A DNA stretch of 64,000 nt from Streptomyces sp. AC558_RSS880. GTDB lineage: Bacteria; Actinomycetota; Actinomycetes; Streptomycetales; Streptomycetaceae. The notes below the pieces were generated by a model. The model saw only the letters and a program-made list of their open reading frames with translations. It was not told the DNA's origin and did no database searches. The position numbers and the translations under genes were made by a program. Location of the stretch: contig NZ_JAGMUJ010000030.1 of assembly GCF_019049255.1 (NCBI RefSeq), forward strand, positions 124,001-188,000, in the 5' to 3' direction. Each line of letters begins with the position of its first letter. Position 1 is the stretch's first letter. Below are positions 47,460 to 57,488 of the stretch, one piece after another.

Positions 47460-48500
47460 ATGACCAGTCCAATCAAGGCCGAGGACTCCGGGTCCGCGGC
47501 TGTCTTGGACCCTGAGCTCGCGGCGACCGCCGAAAACACGGTTGTCAAGGGCGTCAAGCAGCCCGAGGGTCGTTCCCCCGGCCAGTTGATGTGGCAGCGC
47601 TTCAAGCGCGACCGTACCGGAGTCGTCGCCGCGTGTGTGGTGATTTTCTTCTTCGTGGCCGCCGCGTGCGCCCCGCTGATCTCGAAGGTGTACGGCAAGG
47701 ACCCGTACACCCTCTACGGGCAGGACAACCCGGAGCTTCTCGACATGTTCACCATGCCGGCGAAGCCCTTCGGCGGCATCGACGGGGAGTTCTGGTTCGG
47801 CGTCGAGCCGGGTCTGGGCCGTGACGTGTTCACGCAGTTGCTGTACGGCATCCGGACCTCGCTCGCCACGGCGCTGGCCGCGACGCTCCTGATGACGGTG
47901 CTGGGTGTGCTGATCGGCCTCGCCGGCGGCTACTTCGGCGGGAAGATCGACTACTGGCTCGGCCGGATGACCGACTTCTTCATGGCCCTGCCCAGCCAGC
48001 TGTTCTTCGTCGCCGCGATGCCCGTCATCACCACGGTGTTCGTCGCCCCGGACAAGGAGACGCCCACCTACGTGCGCACCTGCGCGATCATCATCGTGCT
48101 GTCCTTCCTGGGCTGGATGAGCATGGCGCGCATCGTCCGGGGCGCCGCGCTCTCCCTGCGGGACCGGGAGTTCATCGAGGCGGCGCGGATCTCCGGGGCC
48201 TCGCCCTGGCGCATCATCCGCAAGGAACTGCTGCCCAACATCGTCACGCCGACGCTGGTGCAGGCGACGCTCATGCTGCCCGCCACCATCCTCAGTATCG
48301 CGTTCCTCTCCTTCGTGGGCGTCGGGTACGTCGAGCCCACGCCGGACTGGGGCCGGATGTTCGCCATCGGCGCCAGCACCGTGGAGCAGGACCCGTACTA
48401 CATGCTCTTCCCCGGAGTGGCCATGGTGATCTTCGTCGTGGCCTTCAACCTCCTCGGCGACTCGGTGCGGGACGCCTTCGATCCCAAGACGGGGCGCTGA
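47460..48500 (+). CDS. bldKA: BldKA, oligopeptide ABC transporter permease (OppC-like)
   Basis: 346 residues, OppC/DppC type: N-terminal helix (GVVAACVVIFFFVAAACAPLI), a periplasmic loop, then the permease core with the EAA loop EAARISGASPWRIIRKELLPN. First gene of a five-gene operon in the order permease, binding protein, permease, ATPase, ATPase, next to typA, which matches the recalled bldK locus of S. coelicolor. BldK imports an extracellular peptide signal needed for aerial growth. Confidence 0.88.
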   Translation: MTSPIKAEDSGSAAVLDPELAATAENTVVKGVKQPEGRSPGQLMWQRFKRDRTGVVAACVVIFFFVAAACAPLISKVYGKDPYTLYGQDNPELLDMFTMPAKPFGGIDGEFWFGVEPGLGRDVFTQLLYGIRTSLATALAATLLMTVLGVLIGLAGGYFGGKIDYWLGRMTDFFMALPSQLFFVAAMPVITTVFVAPDKETPTYVRTCAIIIVLSFLGWMSMARIVRGAALSLRDREFIEAARISGASPWRIIRKELLPNIVTPTLVQATLMLPATILSIAFLSFVGVGYVEPTPDWGRMFAIGASTVEQDPYYMLFPGVAMVIFVVAFNLLGDSVRDAFDPKTGR

Positions 48501-48614
48501 GCCACAGGGGATGTCCCCCCACACTCTCGCCCGGCCGGTCCCCGGCGCCGTACGGCCCGGATCCGACCACGTACCAGCAGTGCTCACTACTCACAGGCAG
48601 GTGGATCCGTCCCC

Positions 48615-50414
48615 ATGAGCATCTTCCGTAACCGTGCCGCCACGGCCGCGATCGTCGCGGTCGCCGCCGGCGCCCTCACCCTCACCGCCTGCGGTGGCGG
48701 CGGCAGCGACAGTCCGGCCAAGGACAACAGCAAGCAGAAAGAGGACGCCAAGTCGCAGTCGAAGCCGGTGCAGATCGGTGACGTGAAGGCGTCGACCGGT
48801 CCGGCCCCCGAGGTCCCGGGCGCCCAGCCGGGCGGCACCATGGCCGTCTACCAGGAGGACGACTTCTCCCACCTGGACCCGGGGCAGATCTACGTCTCGG
48901 ACGGCAAGCTGCTCAGCCGCCTCATCTACCGCGGTCTCACCCAGTACTCCGAGGACGACCAGGGCAACCTGACCGTCGTGGGTGACCTCGCCACCGACGC
49001 GGGCAAGGCCTCGGACGGCGGCAAGACCTGGACGTACACCCTGAAGGACAACCTGAAGGACGAGAACGGCAACCCGATCAACTCGGCGGACATCCGCCAC
49101 ACGGTCGAGCGCATGTACGCCTCGTTCATCACCGACGGTCCGAGCTACCTGCAGCAGTGGCTGTCCGGCGCCGGCACCACCTACCGCGACGCGTACGAGG
49201 GCCCGTTCAAGGGCAAGCACCTGCCGGACGACGTCCTGGAGACGCCGGACGACAAGACGGTCGTCTTCCACTTCAAGACCGCGCAGCCCGACCTCCCGCA
49301 GATGCTGACCATGCCCGGTTACAGCATCGTCCCGGAGGAGACGGACACCAAGGAGAAGTACGACTCCGACCCGGTCGCCACGGGGCCGTACAAGATCGCC
49401 GACTTCAAGCCCGGCAAGTCCATGAAGCTGGTCAAGAACGCCGAGTGGGACGCGAAGTCCGACTCCGTGCGCCACCAGTACGTCGACGGTTTCGACATCT
49501 CGATGAACCACGACGACGAGGACCAGACCAAGACCCTCCTGGCCGACCAGGGCGAGGCCAAGAACGCGATGATGTTCACGGGCCAGGTCGCCACCACCCA
49601 GCTGCAGAAGGTGGTGAGCAACAAGGAGGCCATGAAGCGCACGATCCAGGGCTACGCGCCCTACGTGTGGCAGATGAACTTCAACATGGACCGCGTCAAG
49701 GACAAGAAGCTCCGTGACGCCATCACCCTCGCCATGCCCTCCGCCTCGGTCTTCAAGGCCGACGGCGGTGCCTACGGTGGTGAGGTCGCCAACTCGCTGA
49801 CGTCGCCGACGACCCCGGGTTACAACGACTCCTTCGACCCGTTCAACCGCTCGAAGAAGCCCAACGGCGACATCGAGGCCGCCAAGAAGCTGATCAAGGA
49901 AGGCGGCTTCGAGGGCAAGAGCCTCGTCTACGCCTACGCCAACACGCCGGTCCGTCAGCAGCAGGCCGTGCTGATCACCGACGCCCTGGAGAAGATCGGT
50001 CTCGACATCCAGAAGAAGGAGATCGACAGCGCCACCTGGTACGAGCAGGTCGGCAAGGTCAAGAACGGCTACGACCTGTACATGACCGGCTGGGGCCAGG
50101 ACTGGCCGTCCGCCTCCACGGTCATCCCGCCGTCGTACGACGGCACGCAGATCCAGGACGGCGCGTCGAACTACTCGCACATCAACGACGACCACGTCAA
50201 CTCGGAGATCAAGCGCATCCTGCAGATCACCGACACCGCCGAGGCCACCAAGGCGTGGGCCGAGCTGAGCGAGTACATCTCCAAGGAAGTCAACCCGGCC
50301 GCCCCGATCTACTACACCAAGGTCTTCCAGATCTTCGGTTCGAAGGTCGGCGGCATCCGCTACAGCTCCGACTCGAGCTACGTGGACGTCACCCGGGTCT
50401 TCCTCAAGAAGTAA
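48615..50414 (+). CDS. bldKB: BldKB, oligopeptide-binding lipoprotein
   Basis: 599 residues; lipobox LTAC at about 22-25 (ALTLTACGGGGSD), a Lys/Ser/Gln-rich linker, then SBP_bac_5 (GGTMAVYQEDDFSHLDPGQIYVSD; TGPYKIADFKPGKSM; DKKLRDAITLAMP). It captures the signalling oligopeptide outside the membrane. AGGTGG lies 10 nt before ATG. The 114-nt gap after bldKA suggests an extra processing or promoter site. Confidence 0.9.
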   Translation: MSIFRNRAATAAIVAVAAGALTLTACGGGGSDSPAKDNSKQKEDAKSQSKPVQIGDVKASTGPAPEVPGAQPGGTMAVYQEDDFSHLDPGQIYVSDGKLLSRLIYRGLTQYSEDDQGNLTVVGDLATDAGKASDGGKTWTYTLKDNLKDENGNPINSADIRHTVERMYASFITDGPSYLQQWLSGAGTTYRDAYEGPFKGKHLPDDVLETPDDKTVVFHFKTAQPDLPQMLTMPGYSIVPEETDTKEKYDSDPVATGPYKIADFKPGKSMKLVKNAEWDAKSDSVRHQYVDGFDISMNHDDEDQTKTLLADQGEAKNAMMFTGQVATTQLQKVVSNKEAMKRTIQGYAPYVWQMNFNMDRVKDKKLRDAITLAMPSASVFKADGGAYGGEVANSLTSPTTPGYNDSFDPFNRSKKPNGDIEAAKKLIKEGGFEGKSLVYAYANTPVRQQQAVLITDALEKIGLDIQKKEIDSATWYEQVGKVKNGYDLYMTGWGQDWPSASTVIPPSYDGTQIQDGASNYSHINDDHVNSEIKRILQITDTAEATKAWAELSEYISKEVNPAAPIYYTKVFQIFGSKVGGIRYSSDSSYVDVTRVFLKK

Positions 50415-50528
50415 CCGCCGGCCCGGGATCCCGGTGGTGGGCGCGCGGCGGAGCGCCCCCCACCGGGTCCCGGACGTCTCCCAGCCTCCCCCTCCGAATT
50501 GCCGCCGTCCTGAGAGCAGCTTCCTGCC

Positions 50529-51506
50529 ATGCTTCCATTCCTCATTCGCCGGACGTTCGGCGCGGCGCTGATCCTGCTGTTGATCAGCGCGTTCACCTTC
50601 TTCATGTTCTTCGCGATCCCGCAGGACCCGGCGATGCTGGCCTGTGGCAAGAACTGCACCCCGGACGCGCTGGAGATCATCCACAAGAACCTCGGCCTCG
50701 ACCAGCCGGTCACCGTCCAGTACTGGAACTTCCTGATCGGCATCTTCGCCGGCCGTGACTTCGCCGTCGGCCACTGCGACGCCCCCTGCTTCGGCGTCTC
50801 CTTCGCCAACGACCAGAACGTCTGGGACACCATCGTCGACCGCTTCCCGCTGACGCTCTCGCTGACCGTCGGCAGCCTGCTGGTCTTCCTCATCGTCGGC
50901 CTCGGCGCCGGCATGCTCGCCGCCAAGTACCGCGGCACCTGGGTGGACAAGACCTTCAGCTCCGGCTCGCTGGTCATCAGCTCCATGCAGATCTACTTCC
51001 TCGGCCCGCTGGTGCTGCTCGGCCTGGTCTACAGCACCGGATGGCTCGACAAGCCGAAGTACGTGCCCTTCTCCGAGGACCTCGGCGGCTGGTTCATGGG
51101 CCTGCTGATCCCCTGGGTCGTCATGGCGACCATCTTCACCGCCAACTACACTCGTATGAGCCGGTCGTCGATGATCGAGCAGCTCCAGGAGGAGCACGTC
51201 AAGGCGGCCCGCGCCAAGGGCATGTCGGGCAACTTCGTCTTCTTCCGCTACGCCTGGCGCGGCTCCCTCATCCCCATCATCACCATCCTCGGCATCGACC
51301 TGTCCTCGCTGCTGTCGGGCGGCATGGTGACGGAGCTGACGTTCGGTCTGGCCGGGCTCGGCCGGCTCGCGCTGTCCTCCGTCATCGACAAGGACCTGCC
51401 GATGCTGATGGGCGTCATGCTGGTCAGTGCCGCGCTCATCATCTTCTTCAACCTGATCGTGGACGCTCTGTACGCCGTCATCGACCCGCGCGTGCGTCTG
51501 TCCTAG
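50529..51506 (+). CDS. bldKC: BldKC, oligopeptide ABC transporter permease (OppB-like)
   Basis: 325 residues with the OppB pattern: N-terminal FLIRRTFGAALILLLISAF, about six membrane helices and EAA loop KAARAKGMSGNFVFFRYAWR. Two cysteine pairs occur in outer loops (ACGKNCTPD; GHCDAPCFG), a feature of this actinobacterial group. Its TAG stop overlaps the AGGAG site of bldKD. Confidence 0.9.
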   Translation: MLPFLIRRTFGAALILLLISAFTFFMFFAIPQDPAMLACGKNCTPDALEIIHKNLGLDQPVTVQYWNFLIGIFAGRDFAVGHCDAPCFGVSFANDQNVWDTIVDRFPLTLSLTVGSLLVFLIVGLGAGMLAAKYRGTWVDKTFSSGSLVISSMQIYFLGPLVLLGLVYSTGWLDKPKYVPFSEDLGGWFMGLLIPWVVMATIFTANYTRMSRSSMIEQLQEEHVKAARAKGMSGNFVFFRYAWRGSLIPIITILGIDLSSLLSGGMVTELTFGLAGLGRLALSSVIDKDLPMLMGVMLVSAALIIFFNLIVDALYAVIDPRVRLS

Positions 51507-51517
51507 GAGAACCCACC

Positions 51518-52579
51518 GTGACCACTCAGACCAAGCCCGAAGAGGCTCCGGCCGCCGCCGCGGGGGAAGCCTTCCTCTCGGTGCGCGACCTCAAGGTCCA
51601 CTTCTCCACCGACGACGGCATCGTCAAGGCGGTGGACGGGCTCTCCTTCGACCTGGAGCGCGGCAAGACCCTCGGCATCGTGGGCGAGTCCGGCTCCGGC
51701 AAGTCGGTGACCAACCTGGCCGTGCTCGGCCTGCACAACCGCAAGAAGACCGCCATCGACGGGTCGATCACGCTGGACGGCCAGGAGCTGACCACGGCCG
51801 CCGAGAAGCAGCTGGAGACGCTGCGCGGCAAGAAGATGGCGATGATCTTCCAGGACGCGCTGACCGCGCTGTCGCCGTACTACACGATCGGCCGCCAGAT
51901 CGGTGAGCCGTTCATGAAGCACACCGGCGCCTCCAAGAGGGACGCCCGGGTGCGCGCCATCGACCTGCTCCAGAAGGTCGGCATCCCGCACCCGCAGAAG
52001 CGGGTCGACGACTACCCGCACCAGTTCTCCGGCGGTATGCGGCAGCGCGCCATGATCGCCATGGCGCTCTCCTGCGACCCGGACCTGCTCATCGCCGACG
52101 AGCCGACCACGGCGCTCGACGTGACGGTGCAGGCGCAGATCCTCGACCTGCTCAAGGACCTGCAGCAGGAGTTCGGCTCCGCGATCATCATGATCACCCA
52201 CGACCTCGGTGTGGTCGCCAACATGGCCGACGACATCCTGGTGATGTACGCCGGCCGTGCCGTGGAGCGCGGCTCGGTGCGCGAGGTGCTCAAGTCGCCT
52301 CAGCACCCGTACACGTGGGGCCTGCTGGGATCGATGCCGAGGCTCTCCGCCTCCGTCGACGAGCCGCTGATGCCGATCCCCGGATCGCCGCCCTCCCTGC
52401 TCAACCCGCCCTCGGGCTGCCCGTTCCACCCGCGGTGCGGCTTCACCGACAAGGTCTCCGGGGACCGTTGTTCGGGCGAGCGCCCGGCGCTCGCCCAGGG
52501 GCGTGCCGCCGCCTGCCACCTGACGGCGGAGCAGCGGCAGCAGGTGTTCATCGAGACGATTCAGCCCCGGCTGGGCTGA
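51518..52579 (+). CDS. bldKD: BldKD, oligopeptide ABC transporter ATPase (OppD-like)
   Basis: 353 residues: Walker [13 protein letters not shown]-loop [12 protein letters not shown], signature [12 protein letters not shown], Walker [14 protein letters not shown]-loop ITHDLGVVA. The C-terminal oligopeptide/dipeptide domain has cysteines CPFHPRC…C…C, a set reported to bind an Fe-S cluster in OppD relatives. Start GTG 51518 follows AGGAG at 51505-51509. Confidence 0.93.
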   Translation: MTTQTKPEEAPAAAAGEAFLSVRDLKVHFSTDDGIVKAVDGLSFDLERGKTLGIVGESGSGKSVTNLAVLGLHNRKKTAIDGSITLDGQELTTAAEKQLETLRGKKMAMIFQDALTALSPYYTIGRQIGEPFMKHTGASKRDARVRAIDLLQKVGIPHPQKRVDDYPHQFSGGMRQRAMIAMALSCDPDLLIADEPTTALDVTVQAQILDLLKDLQQEFGSAIIMITHDLGVVANMADDILVMYAGRAVERGSVREVLKSPQHPYTWGLLGSMPRLSASVDEPLMPIPGSPPSLLNPPSGCPFHPRCGFTDKVSGDRCSGERPALAQGRAAACHLTAEQRQQVFIETIQPRLG

Positions 52580-52606
52580 GCGGAAACCGGCGACTGGGGC
52601 ATCACC

Positions 52607-53737
52607 ATGAGCGACAACAGCAAGACGACCACGGCGGTCGCCGACACGGTCCCGCAGCAGCGGGACGGTGACAGCGCACCGCTGTTGAAGGTCAGTGGTC
52701 TGACGAAGCACTTCCCGATCAAGGGCGGCTTCCCGATCCGGCGCACCGTCGGCGCGGTCAAGGCGGTCGACGGCGTCGACTTCGAGGTCTTCCCGGGGGA
52801 GAGCCTCGGCCTCGTCGGCGAGTCCGGCTGCGGCAAGTCGACGACCGGCCGGCTGCTGACCCGGCTGTACGAGCCGACCACGGGCAGCATCGAGTACAAG
52901 GGGAAGGACATCAGCCGGGCCGGCCGCAAGGAGCTGGCGCCGATCAGGTCCGAGATCCAGATGATCTTCCAGGACCCGTACGCCTCGCTGAACCCCCGGC
53001 AGACCGTGGGCACGATCATCGCGGGCCCGATGGAGATCAACGGGATCAACCCGCCGGGCGGCCGTGAGAAGCGCGTCCGGGAACTCCTGGAGATCGTCGG
53101 TCTCAACCCGGAGCACTACAACCGCTTCCCGCACGAGTTCTCCGGCGGCCAGCGCCAGCGCATCGGTGTCGCGCGTGCCATCGCGCTGGAGCCGAAGCTG
53201 ATCGTCGCCGACGAGCCGGTCTCGGCCCTCGACGTGTCGATCCAGGCCCAGGTGGTGAACCTGCTGCAGGAGGTGCAGCGGGAGATGGGGATCGCCTTCG
53301 TCTTCATCGCCCACGACCTGGCGATCGTGCGGCACTTCTCGCAGCGCGTCGCGGTGATGTACCTCGGCAAGATCGTGGAGATCGCGGACCGCGACTCGAT
53401 CTACAACCGGCCCCGCCACCCGTACACGCACGCGCTGCTGTCCGCGGTTCCGGACGCCGACATCGACGCGGAGAAGCGGGAGCGCATCCGCCTCGAGGGC
53501 GACGTGCCCTCGCCGATCGCCCCGCCGTCCGGCTGCCGGTTCCGTACCCGCTGCTGGAAGGCGCAGGACAAGTGCGCGACGCAGGAGCCGCCGCTGGTCC
53601 GGATCGACGGCAGCAAGCCGGGACACCTGACGGCCTGCCACTTCCCGGAGGAGCCCACGACCGAGGCCCGCGCCGAGGACGTGGTGATGGACCCGGGGCT
53701 GAAGGCCCTGGAGCAGGGCGGCGTGGCCAAGGCCTGA
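52607..53737 (+). CDS. bldKE: BldKE, oligopeptide ABC transporter ATPase (OppF-like)
   Basis: 376 residues: N-terminal LTKHFPIKGGFPIRRTVG (OppF type), Walker [27 protein letters not shown], signature [12 protein letters not shown], Walker [14 protein letters not shown]-loop IAHDLAIV, and C-terminal [16 protein letters not shown]. Last gene of bldK, followed by a strong terminator. Confidence 0.93.
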   Translation: MSDNSKTTTAVADTVPQQRDGDSAPLLKVSGLTKHFPIKGGFPIRRTVGAVKAVDGVDFEVFPGESLGLVGESGCGKSTTGRLLTRLYEPTTGSIEYKGKDISRAGRKELAPIRSEIQMIFQDPYASLNPRQTVGTIIAGPMEINGINPPGGREKRVRELLEIVGLNPEHYNRFPHEFSGGQRQRIGVARAIALEPKLIVADEPVSALDVSIQAQVVNLLQEVQREMGIAFVFIAHDLAIVRHFSQRVAVMYLGKIVEIADRDSIYNRPRHPYTHALLSAVPDADIDAEKRERIRLEGDVPSPIAPPSGCRFRTRCWKAQDKCATQEPPLVRIDGSKPGHLTACHFPEEPTTEARAEDVVMDPGLKALEQGGVAKA

Positions 53738-53760
53738 CGCCGGCCCCCTGAAGGGACCCG

Positions 53761-53801
53761 GGGCACGGGTGCGGGAGCGCAGGACTCCCGCACCCGTGCC
53801 C
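53761..53801 (+). terminator. Terminator of the bldK operon
   Basis: 17-bp perfect stem GGGCACGGGTGCGGGAG with its complement and a 7-nt loop; TTTCGG follows. 23 nt after the bldKE stop. Confidence 0.9.
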
Positions 53802-53950
53802 TTTCGGCTGCCCTCTCCGGGCGTCTCATACGTACATACGGCTGGAGTCCCCCTCGTACAGGTGCCGTACATGTGCGTGATGCACCCTTTGCGTCGATAT
53901 TGGCGTGAAGGACCGGCGCACGTACTCAGCCCACGTACGAGGAGGCACCC

Positions 53951-55579
53951 ATGCGCGGAGCCACGCACGCCCGATGGGCCGTCTGCGCGGTGGCGGTCGC
54001 CCTCGCCGCCACCGCCTGCGGGAGCGAGGGCAGCGGCGGCAGCGACGCCGGTGCCGTACTGAGCGCCTCCTGGGGCGACCCGCAGAACCCGCTGGAGCCG
54101 GCCAACACCAACGAGGTCCAGGGCGGCAAGGTCCTCGACATGATCTTCCGGGGGCTGAAGCGCTACGACCCGGTCACCGGCGAGGCGAAGGACATGCTCG
54201 CCGAGAGGATCGAGACCTCCGACTCGCGGAACTTCCGCATCACCGTCAAGGACGGCTGGACCTTCAGCAACGGCGAGAAGGTCACCGCCCGGTCCTTCGT
54301 CGACGCCTGGAACTACGGCGCGAGTCTGAGGAACAACCAGCGCAACGCGTACTTCTTCGGCTACATCGAAGGCTACGACGAGGTCCACCCCGAGGACGGC
54401 GGCAAGCAGAGCGCCGACACCCTGTCCGGCCTGAAGGTCGTCGACGACCGCACCTTCACCGTCGGGCTCACCCAGAAGTTCTCCACCTTCCCCGACACCC
54501 TCGGCTACAACGCCTTCGCCCCGCTGCCCCGCGCCTTCTTCGACGACCACGACGCCTGGGTGAAGAAGCCCGTCGGCAACGGCCCGTACCTGGTCGACTC
54601 GTACACCCGCGGCTCGCAGATGGCCCTGCGCACGTGGAACGACTACCCCGGCCCCGACAAGGCCCGGAACGGCGGCGTCGACCTCAAGGTCTACACCGAC
54701 AGCAACACCGCCTACACCGACCTGATGGCCGGCAACCTCGACCTCGTCGACGACGTCCCCGCCGCCCAGCTGAAGAACGTCAGGAACGACCTCGGCGACC
54801 GCTACCTCAACACCCCCGCCGGCATCATCCAGACCCTCGCCTTCCCCCACTACGACGACGCCTGGAACAAGCCCGGCTCGGAGAAGGTCCGCAAGGGCCT
54901 GTCCATGGCGATCGACCGCGAGCAGATCACCGACACGATCTTCCAGCGGACCCGCACCCCCGCCACCGACTGGACCTCCCCGGTCCTCGGCGAGGACGGC
55001 GGCTTCCGGAAGGGCCTGTGCGGGAAGGCCTGCGCGTACAGGCCCGCCGAGGCCAGGAAGCTCATCGAGGAGGGCGGCGGACTGCCCGGCGGCAAGGTGA
55101 CGATCACCTTCAACGCGGACACCGGCTCCCACCGCGAATGGGTCAACGCCGTCTGCAACTCCATCAACAACGCGCTGGACGACGAGCGCGCCTGCACCGC
55201 CGAACCCGTCGGCACCTTCGCGGACTTCCGCGGCCGGATCACCGGCCGTGAGATGAGCGGCCCGTTCCGCGCCGGCTGGCAGATGGACTACCCGCTCATC
55301 CAGAACTTCCTCCAGCCGCTCTACTACACGGGTGCCTCCTCCAACGACGGCAAGTGGTCCAACGAGGAGTTCGACGACCTCGTCGACCGCGCCAACCGGG
55401 AGACCGACGACGCCAAGGCCGTCGGCCTGTTCCAGCAGGCCGAGGAGGTCCTCCGCGACCACATGGCGGCCATCCCGCTCTGGTACCAGAACGGCAGCGC
55501 CGGCTGGTCCGAACGGCTGTCCGGCGTCAGGCTCAACCCCTTCAGCGTCCCCGTGTACGACCAGATCAAGGTGAGCTGA
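53951..55579 (+). CDS. Oligo/dipeptide-binding lipoprotein of the second ABC operon
   Basis: 542 residues. Lipobox ATAC (ALAATACGSEG); SBP_bac_5 features WGDPQNPLEPANTNEVQGGKV, FSNGEKVTARSFVDAWNYG and GNGPYLVDSY. OppA-like binding proteins pick up peptides for import. GGAGG lies 5 nt before ATG. First of five tightly packed genes, 213 nt after bldKE and beyond its terminator. Confidence 0.92.
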   Translation: MRGATHARWAVCAVAVALAATACGSEGSGGSDAGAVLSASWGDPQNPLEPANTNEVQGGKVLDMIFRGLKRYDPVTGEAKDMLAERIETSDSRNFRITVKDGWTFSNGEKVTARSFVDAWNYGASLRNNQRNAYFFGYIEGYDEVHPEDGGKQSADTLSGLKVVDDRTFTVGLTQKFSTFPDTLGYNAFAPLPRAFFDDHDAWVKKPVGNGPYLVDSYTRGSQMALRTWNDYPGPDKARNGGVDLKVYTDSNTAYTDLMAGNLDLVDDVPAAQLKNVRNDLGDRYLNTPAGIIQTLAFPHYDDAWNKPGSEKVRKGLSMAIDREQITDTIFQRTRTPATDWTSPVLGEDGGFRKGLCGKACAYRPAEARKLIEEGGGLPGGKVTITFNADTGSHREWVNAVCNSINNALDDERACTAEPVGTFADFRGRITGREMSGPFRAGWQMDYPLIQNFLQPLYYTGASSNDGKWSNEEFDDLVDRANRETDDAKAVGLFQQAEEVLRDHMAAIPLWYQNGSAGWSERLSGVRLNPFSVPVYDQIKVS

Positions 55580-55585
55580 CCGGCC

Positions 55586-56509
55586 ATGGGGCGCTATGCC
55601 GTCCGGCGGCTGCTCCAGATGGTCCCGGTGTTCATCGGGGCCACGCTGCTGATCTTCCTCATGGTCAACGTGATGGGCGACCCCGTCGCGGGCCTGTGCG
55701 GCGAACGCCAGTGCGATCCGGCGACCGCCGCCCGGCTGAGGCGGGAGTTCGGCCTGGACGAGCCGGTCTGGCGGCAATACCTGACGTACATGGGGAACGT
55801 CTTCACCGGCGACTTCGGCACGGCCTTCAACGGCCAGGAGGTCACCGAGCTGATGTCGACGGCGTTCCCCGTCACCATCCGCCTCACCCTGATCGCGGTC
55901 CTCCTCGAGATCGTCGTCGGCATCACCCTCGGCGTGGTCACCGGACTGCGCCGGGGCCGTCCCGTCGACACCGGCGTCCTGCTGCTCACCCTCGTGGTCG
56001 TCTCCGTGCCCACCTTCGTCACCGGCCTGCTGCTCCAGCTGCTGCTCGGCGTGGAGTGGGGCTGGATCCGGCCCTCGGTCTCCTCCGAGGCGCCCTTCGG
56101 CGAGCTGCTCCTGCCCGGCCTGGTGCTGGCCTCGGTCTCGCTGGCGTACGTCACCCGGCTGACCCGTGCCTCCATCGCCGAGAACCGGCGCTCCGACTAC
56201 GTCCGCACCGCCGTCGCCAAGGGCCTGCCCCACCGCCGGGTGGTCGTGCGGCACCTGCTGCGCAACTCCCTCATCCCCGTGGTCACCTTCATCGGCGCCG
56301 ACGTCGGCTTCCTCATGGGCGGCGCGATCGTCACCGAGCGGATCTTCAACATCCACGGCGTCGGCTACCAGCTCTACCAGGGCGTCCTGCGGCAGAACAC
56401 CCAGACCGTCGTCGGCTTCGTCACCGTGCTCGTGCTGGTGTTCCTGGTCGCCAACCTCGTCGTCGACCTCCTCTACGCCGTCCTCGACCCGAGGATCCGC
56501 TATGCCTGA
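55586..56509 (+). CDS. Peptide ABC transporter permease (DppB-like)
   Basis: 307 residues, six membrane helices: N-terminal YAVRRLLQMVPVFIGATLLIF, GEFGLDEPVWRQYLTYMGN-like outer loop (FGLDEPVWRQYLTYMGNVF), EAA loop YVRTAVAKGLPHRRVVVRHLL. It begins 6 nt after the binding-protein gene. A cysteine pair (CGERQC) lies in the first outer loop, as in BldKC. Confidence 0.93.
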   Translation: MGRYAVRRLLQMVPVFIGATLLIFLMVNVMGDPVAGLCGERQCDPATAARLRREFGLDEPVWRQYLTYMGNVFTGDFGTAFNGQEVTELMSTAFPVTIRLTLIAVLLEIVVGITLGVVTGLRRGRPVDTGVLLLTLVVVSVPTFVTGLLLQLLLGVEWGWIRPSVSSEAPFGELLLPGLVLASVSLAYVTRLTRASIAENRRSDYVRTAVAKGLPHRRVVVRHLLRNSLIPVVTFIGADVGFLMGGAIVTERIFNIHGVGYQLYQGVLRQNTQTVVGFVTVLVLVFLVANLVVDLLYAVLDPRIRYA

Positions 56510-57482
56510 GCAGCACTACGAACCCGAGCCCGCCGTCGCGGGAGCCGGCCCGGGCGGCACCATCGGCCTGGGCGTCGAGGAGGCCGGGATCCTGGAGAAG
56601 CGGCCGGAGGGCCCGGACGGTCCCCGGCCGCCGGACCGGCCCCGCTCCCTGTGGTCCGACGCCTGGCGCGACCTGCGCCGCGACCCCGTCTTCCTCGTCT
56701 CCGCCCTGGTCGTCCTCTTCCTGGTCTTCATCTCCCTGTGGCCGTCGGCGATCGCCTCCGGCAGCCCCCTCGAGTGCGACCTGTCCAGGGCCCAGGAGGG
56801 CTCCCGGGCCGGCCATCCCTTCGGCTTCGACGGCCAGGGCTGCGACGTCTACACCCGCACCGTCTACGGCGCCCGTACGTCCGTGGCGGTCGGCGTCCTC
56901 GCCACCCTGGGCGTCTCCGTCCTCGGCGGCGTCCTCGGCGCCCTGGCCGGCTTCTTCGGCGGCGTCTGGGACGCGGTCCTGTCCCGGATCACCGACGTCT
57001 TCTTCGCCATCCCGGTCGTCCTCGGCGGACTGGTGCTGCTCTCCGTCATCACCAGCGACACCGTCTGGCCCGTCATCGGCTTCATCGTGCTGCTCGGCTG
57101 GCCGCAGATCTCCCGCATCGCCCGCGGCTCCGTCATCACCGCCAAGCAGAACGACTACGTCCAGGCCGCGCGGGCCCTCGGCGCCTCCGACGCGCGGCTG
57201 ATGCTCCGGCACATCGCGCCCAACGCCGTCGCGCCCGTCATCGTCGTCGCGACCATCGCGCTCGGCACGTACATCGCGCTGGAGGCCACCCTGTCCTATC
57301 TCGGCGTCGGCCTGAAGCCGCCCAGCGTCTCCTGGGGCATCGACATCTCCGCCGCCTCCCCGTACGTCCGCAACGCCCCGCACGCGCTGCTGTGGCCCTC
57401 CGGGGCCCTTGCGGTCACCGTCCTGGCGTTCATCATGCTCGGCGACGCGGTGCGCGACGCCCTCGACCCGAAGCTGAGGTGA
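56502..57482 (+). CDS. Peptide ABC transporter permease (DppC-like)
   Basis: 326 residues. The cytoplasmic N-terminus is rich in Pro/Gly/Glu (about 1-58), then come an OppC-type first helix (VFLVSALVVLFLVFISLWP), an outer loop with two cysteines (LECDLS…GQGCDVY) and the core with EAA loop QAARALGASDARLMLRHIAP. ATG 56502 overlaps the previous gene by 8 nt. Confidence 0.93.
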   Translation: MPEQHYEPEPAVAGAGPGGTIGLGVEEAGILEKRPEGPDGPRPPDRPRSLWSDAWRDLRRDPVFLVSALVVLFLVFISLWPSAIASGSPLECDLSRAQEGSRAGHPFGFDGQGCDVYTRTVYGARTSVAVGVLATLGVSVLGGVLGALAGFFGGVWDAVLSRITDVFFAIPVVLGGLVLLSVITSDTVWPVIGFIVLLGWPQISRIARGSVITAKQNDYVQAARALGASDARLMLRHIAPNAVAPVIVVATIALGTYIALEATLSYLGVGLKPPSVSWGIDISAASPYVRNAPHALLWPSGALAVTVLAFIMLGDAVRDALDPKLR

Positions 57483-57488
57483 GCCGCC

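Noticed and set aside
51503..56356. Very long minus-strand open frame (1617 codons) across bldKD to the second operon
   Set aside because: It lies antisense to five well-recognised transporter genes. It has a repetitive Val/Gly/Asp/Arg composition typical of the mirror frame of GC-rich genes, and no recognisable domain.
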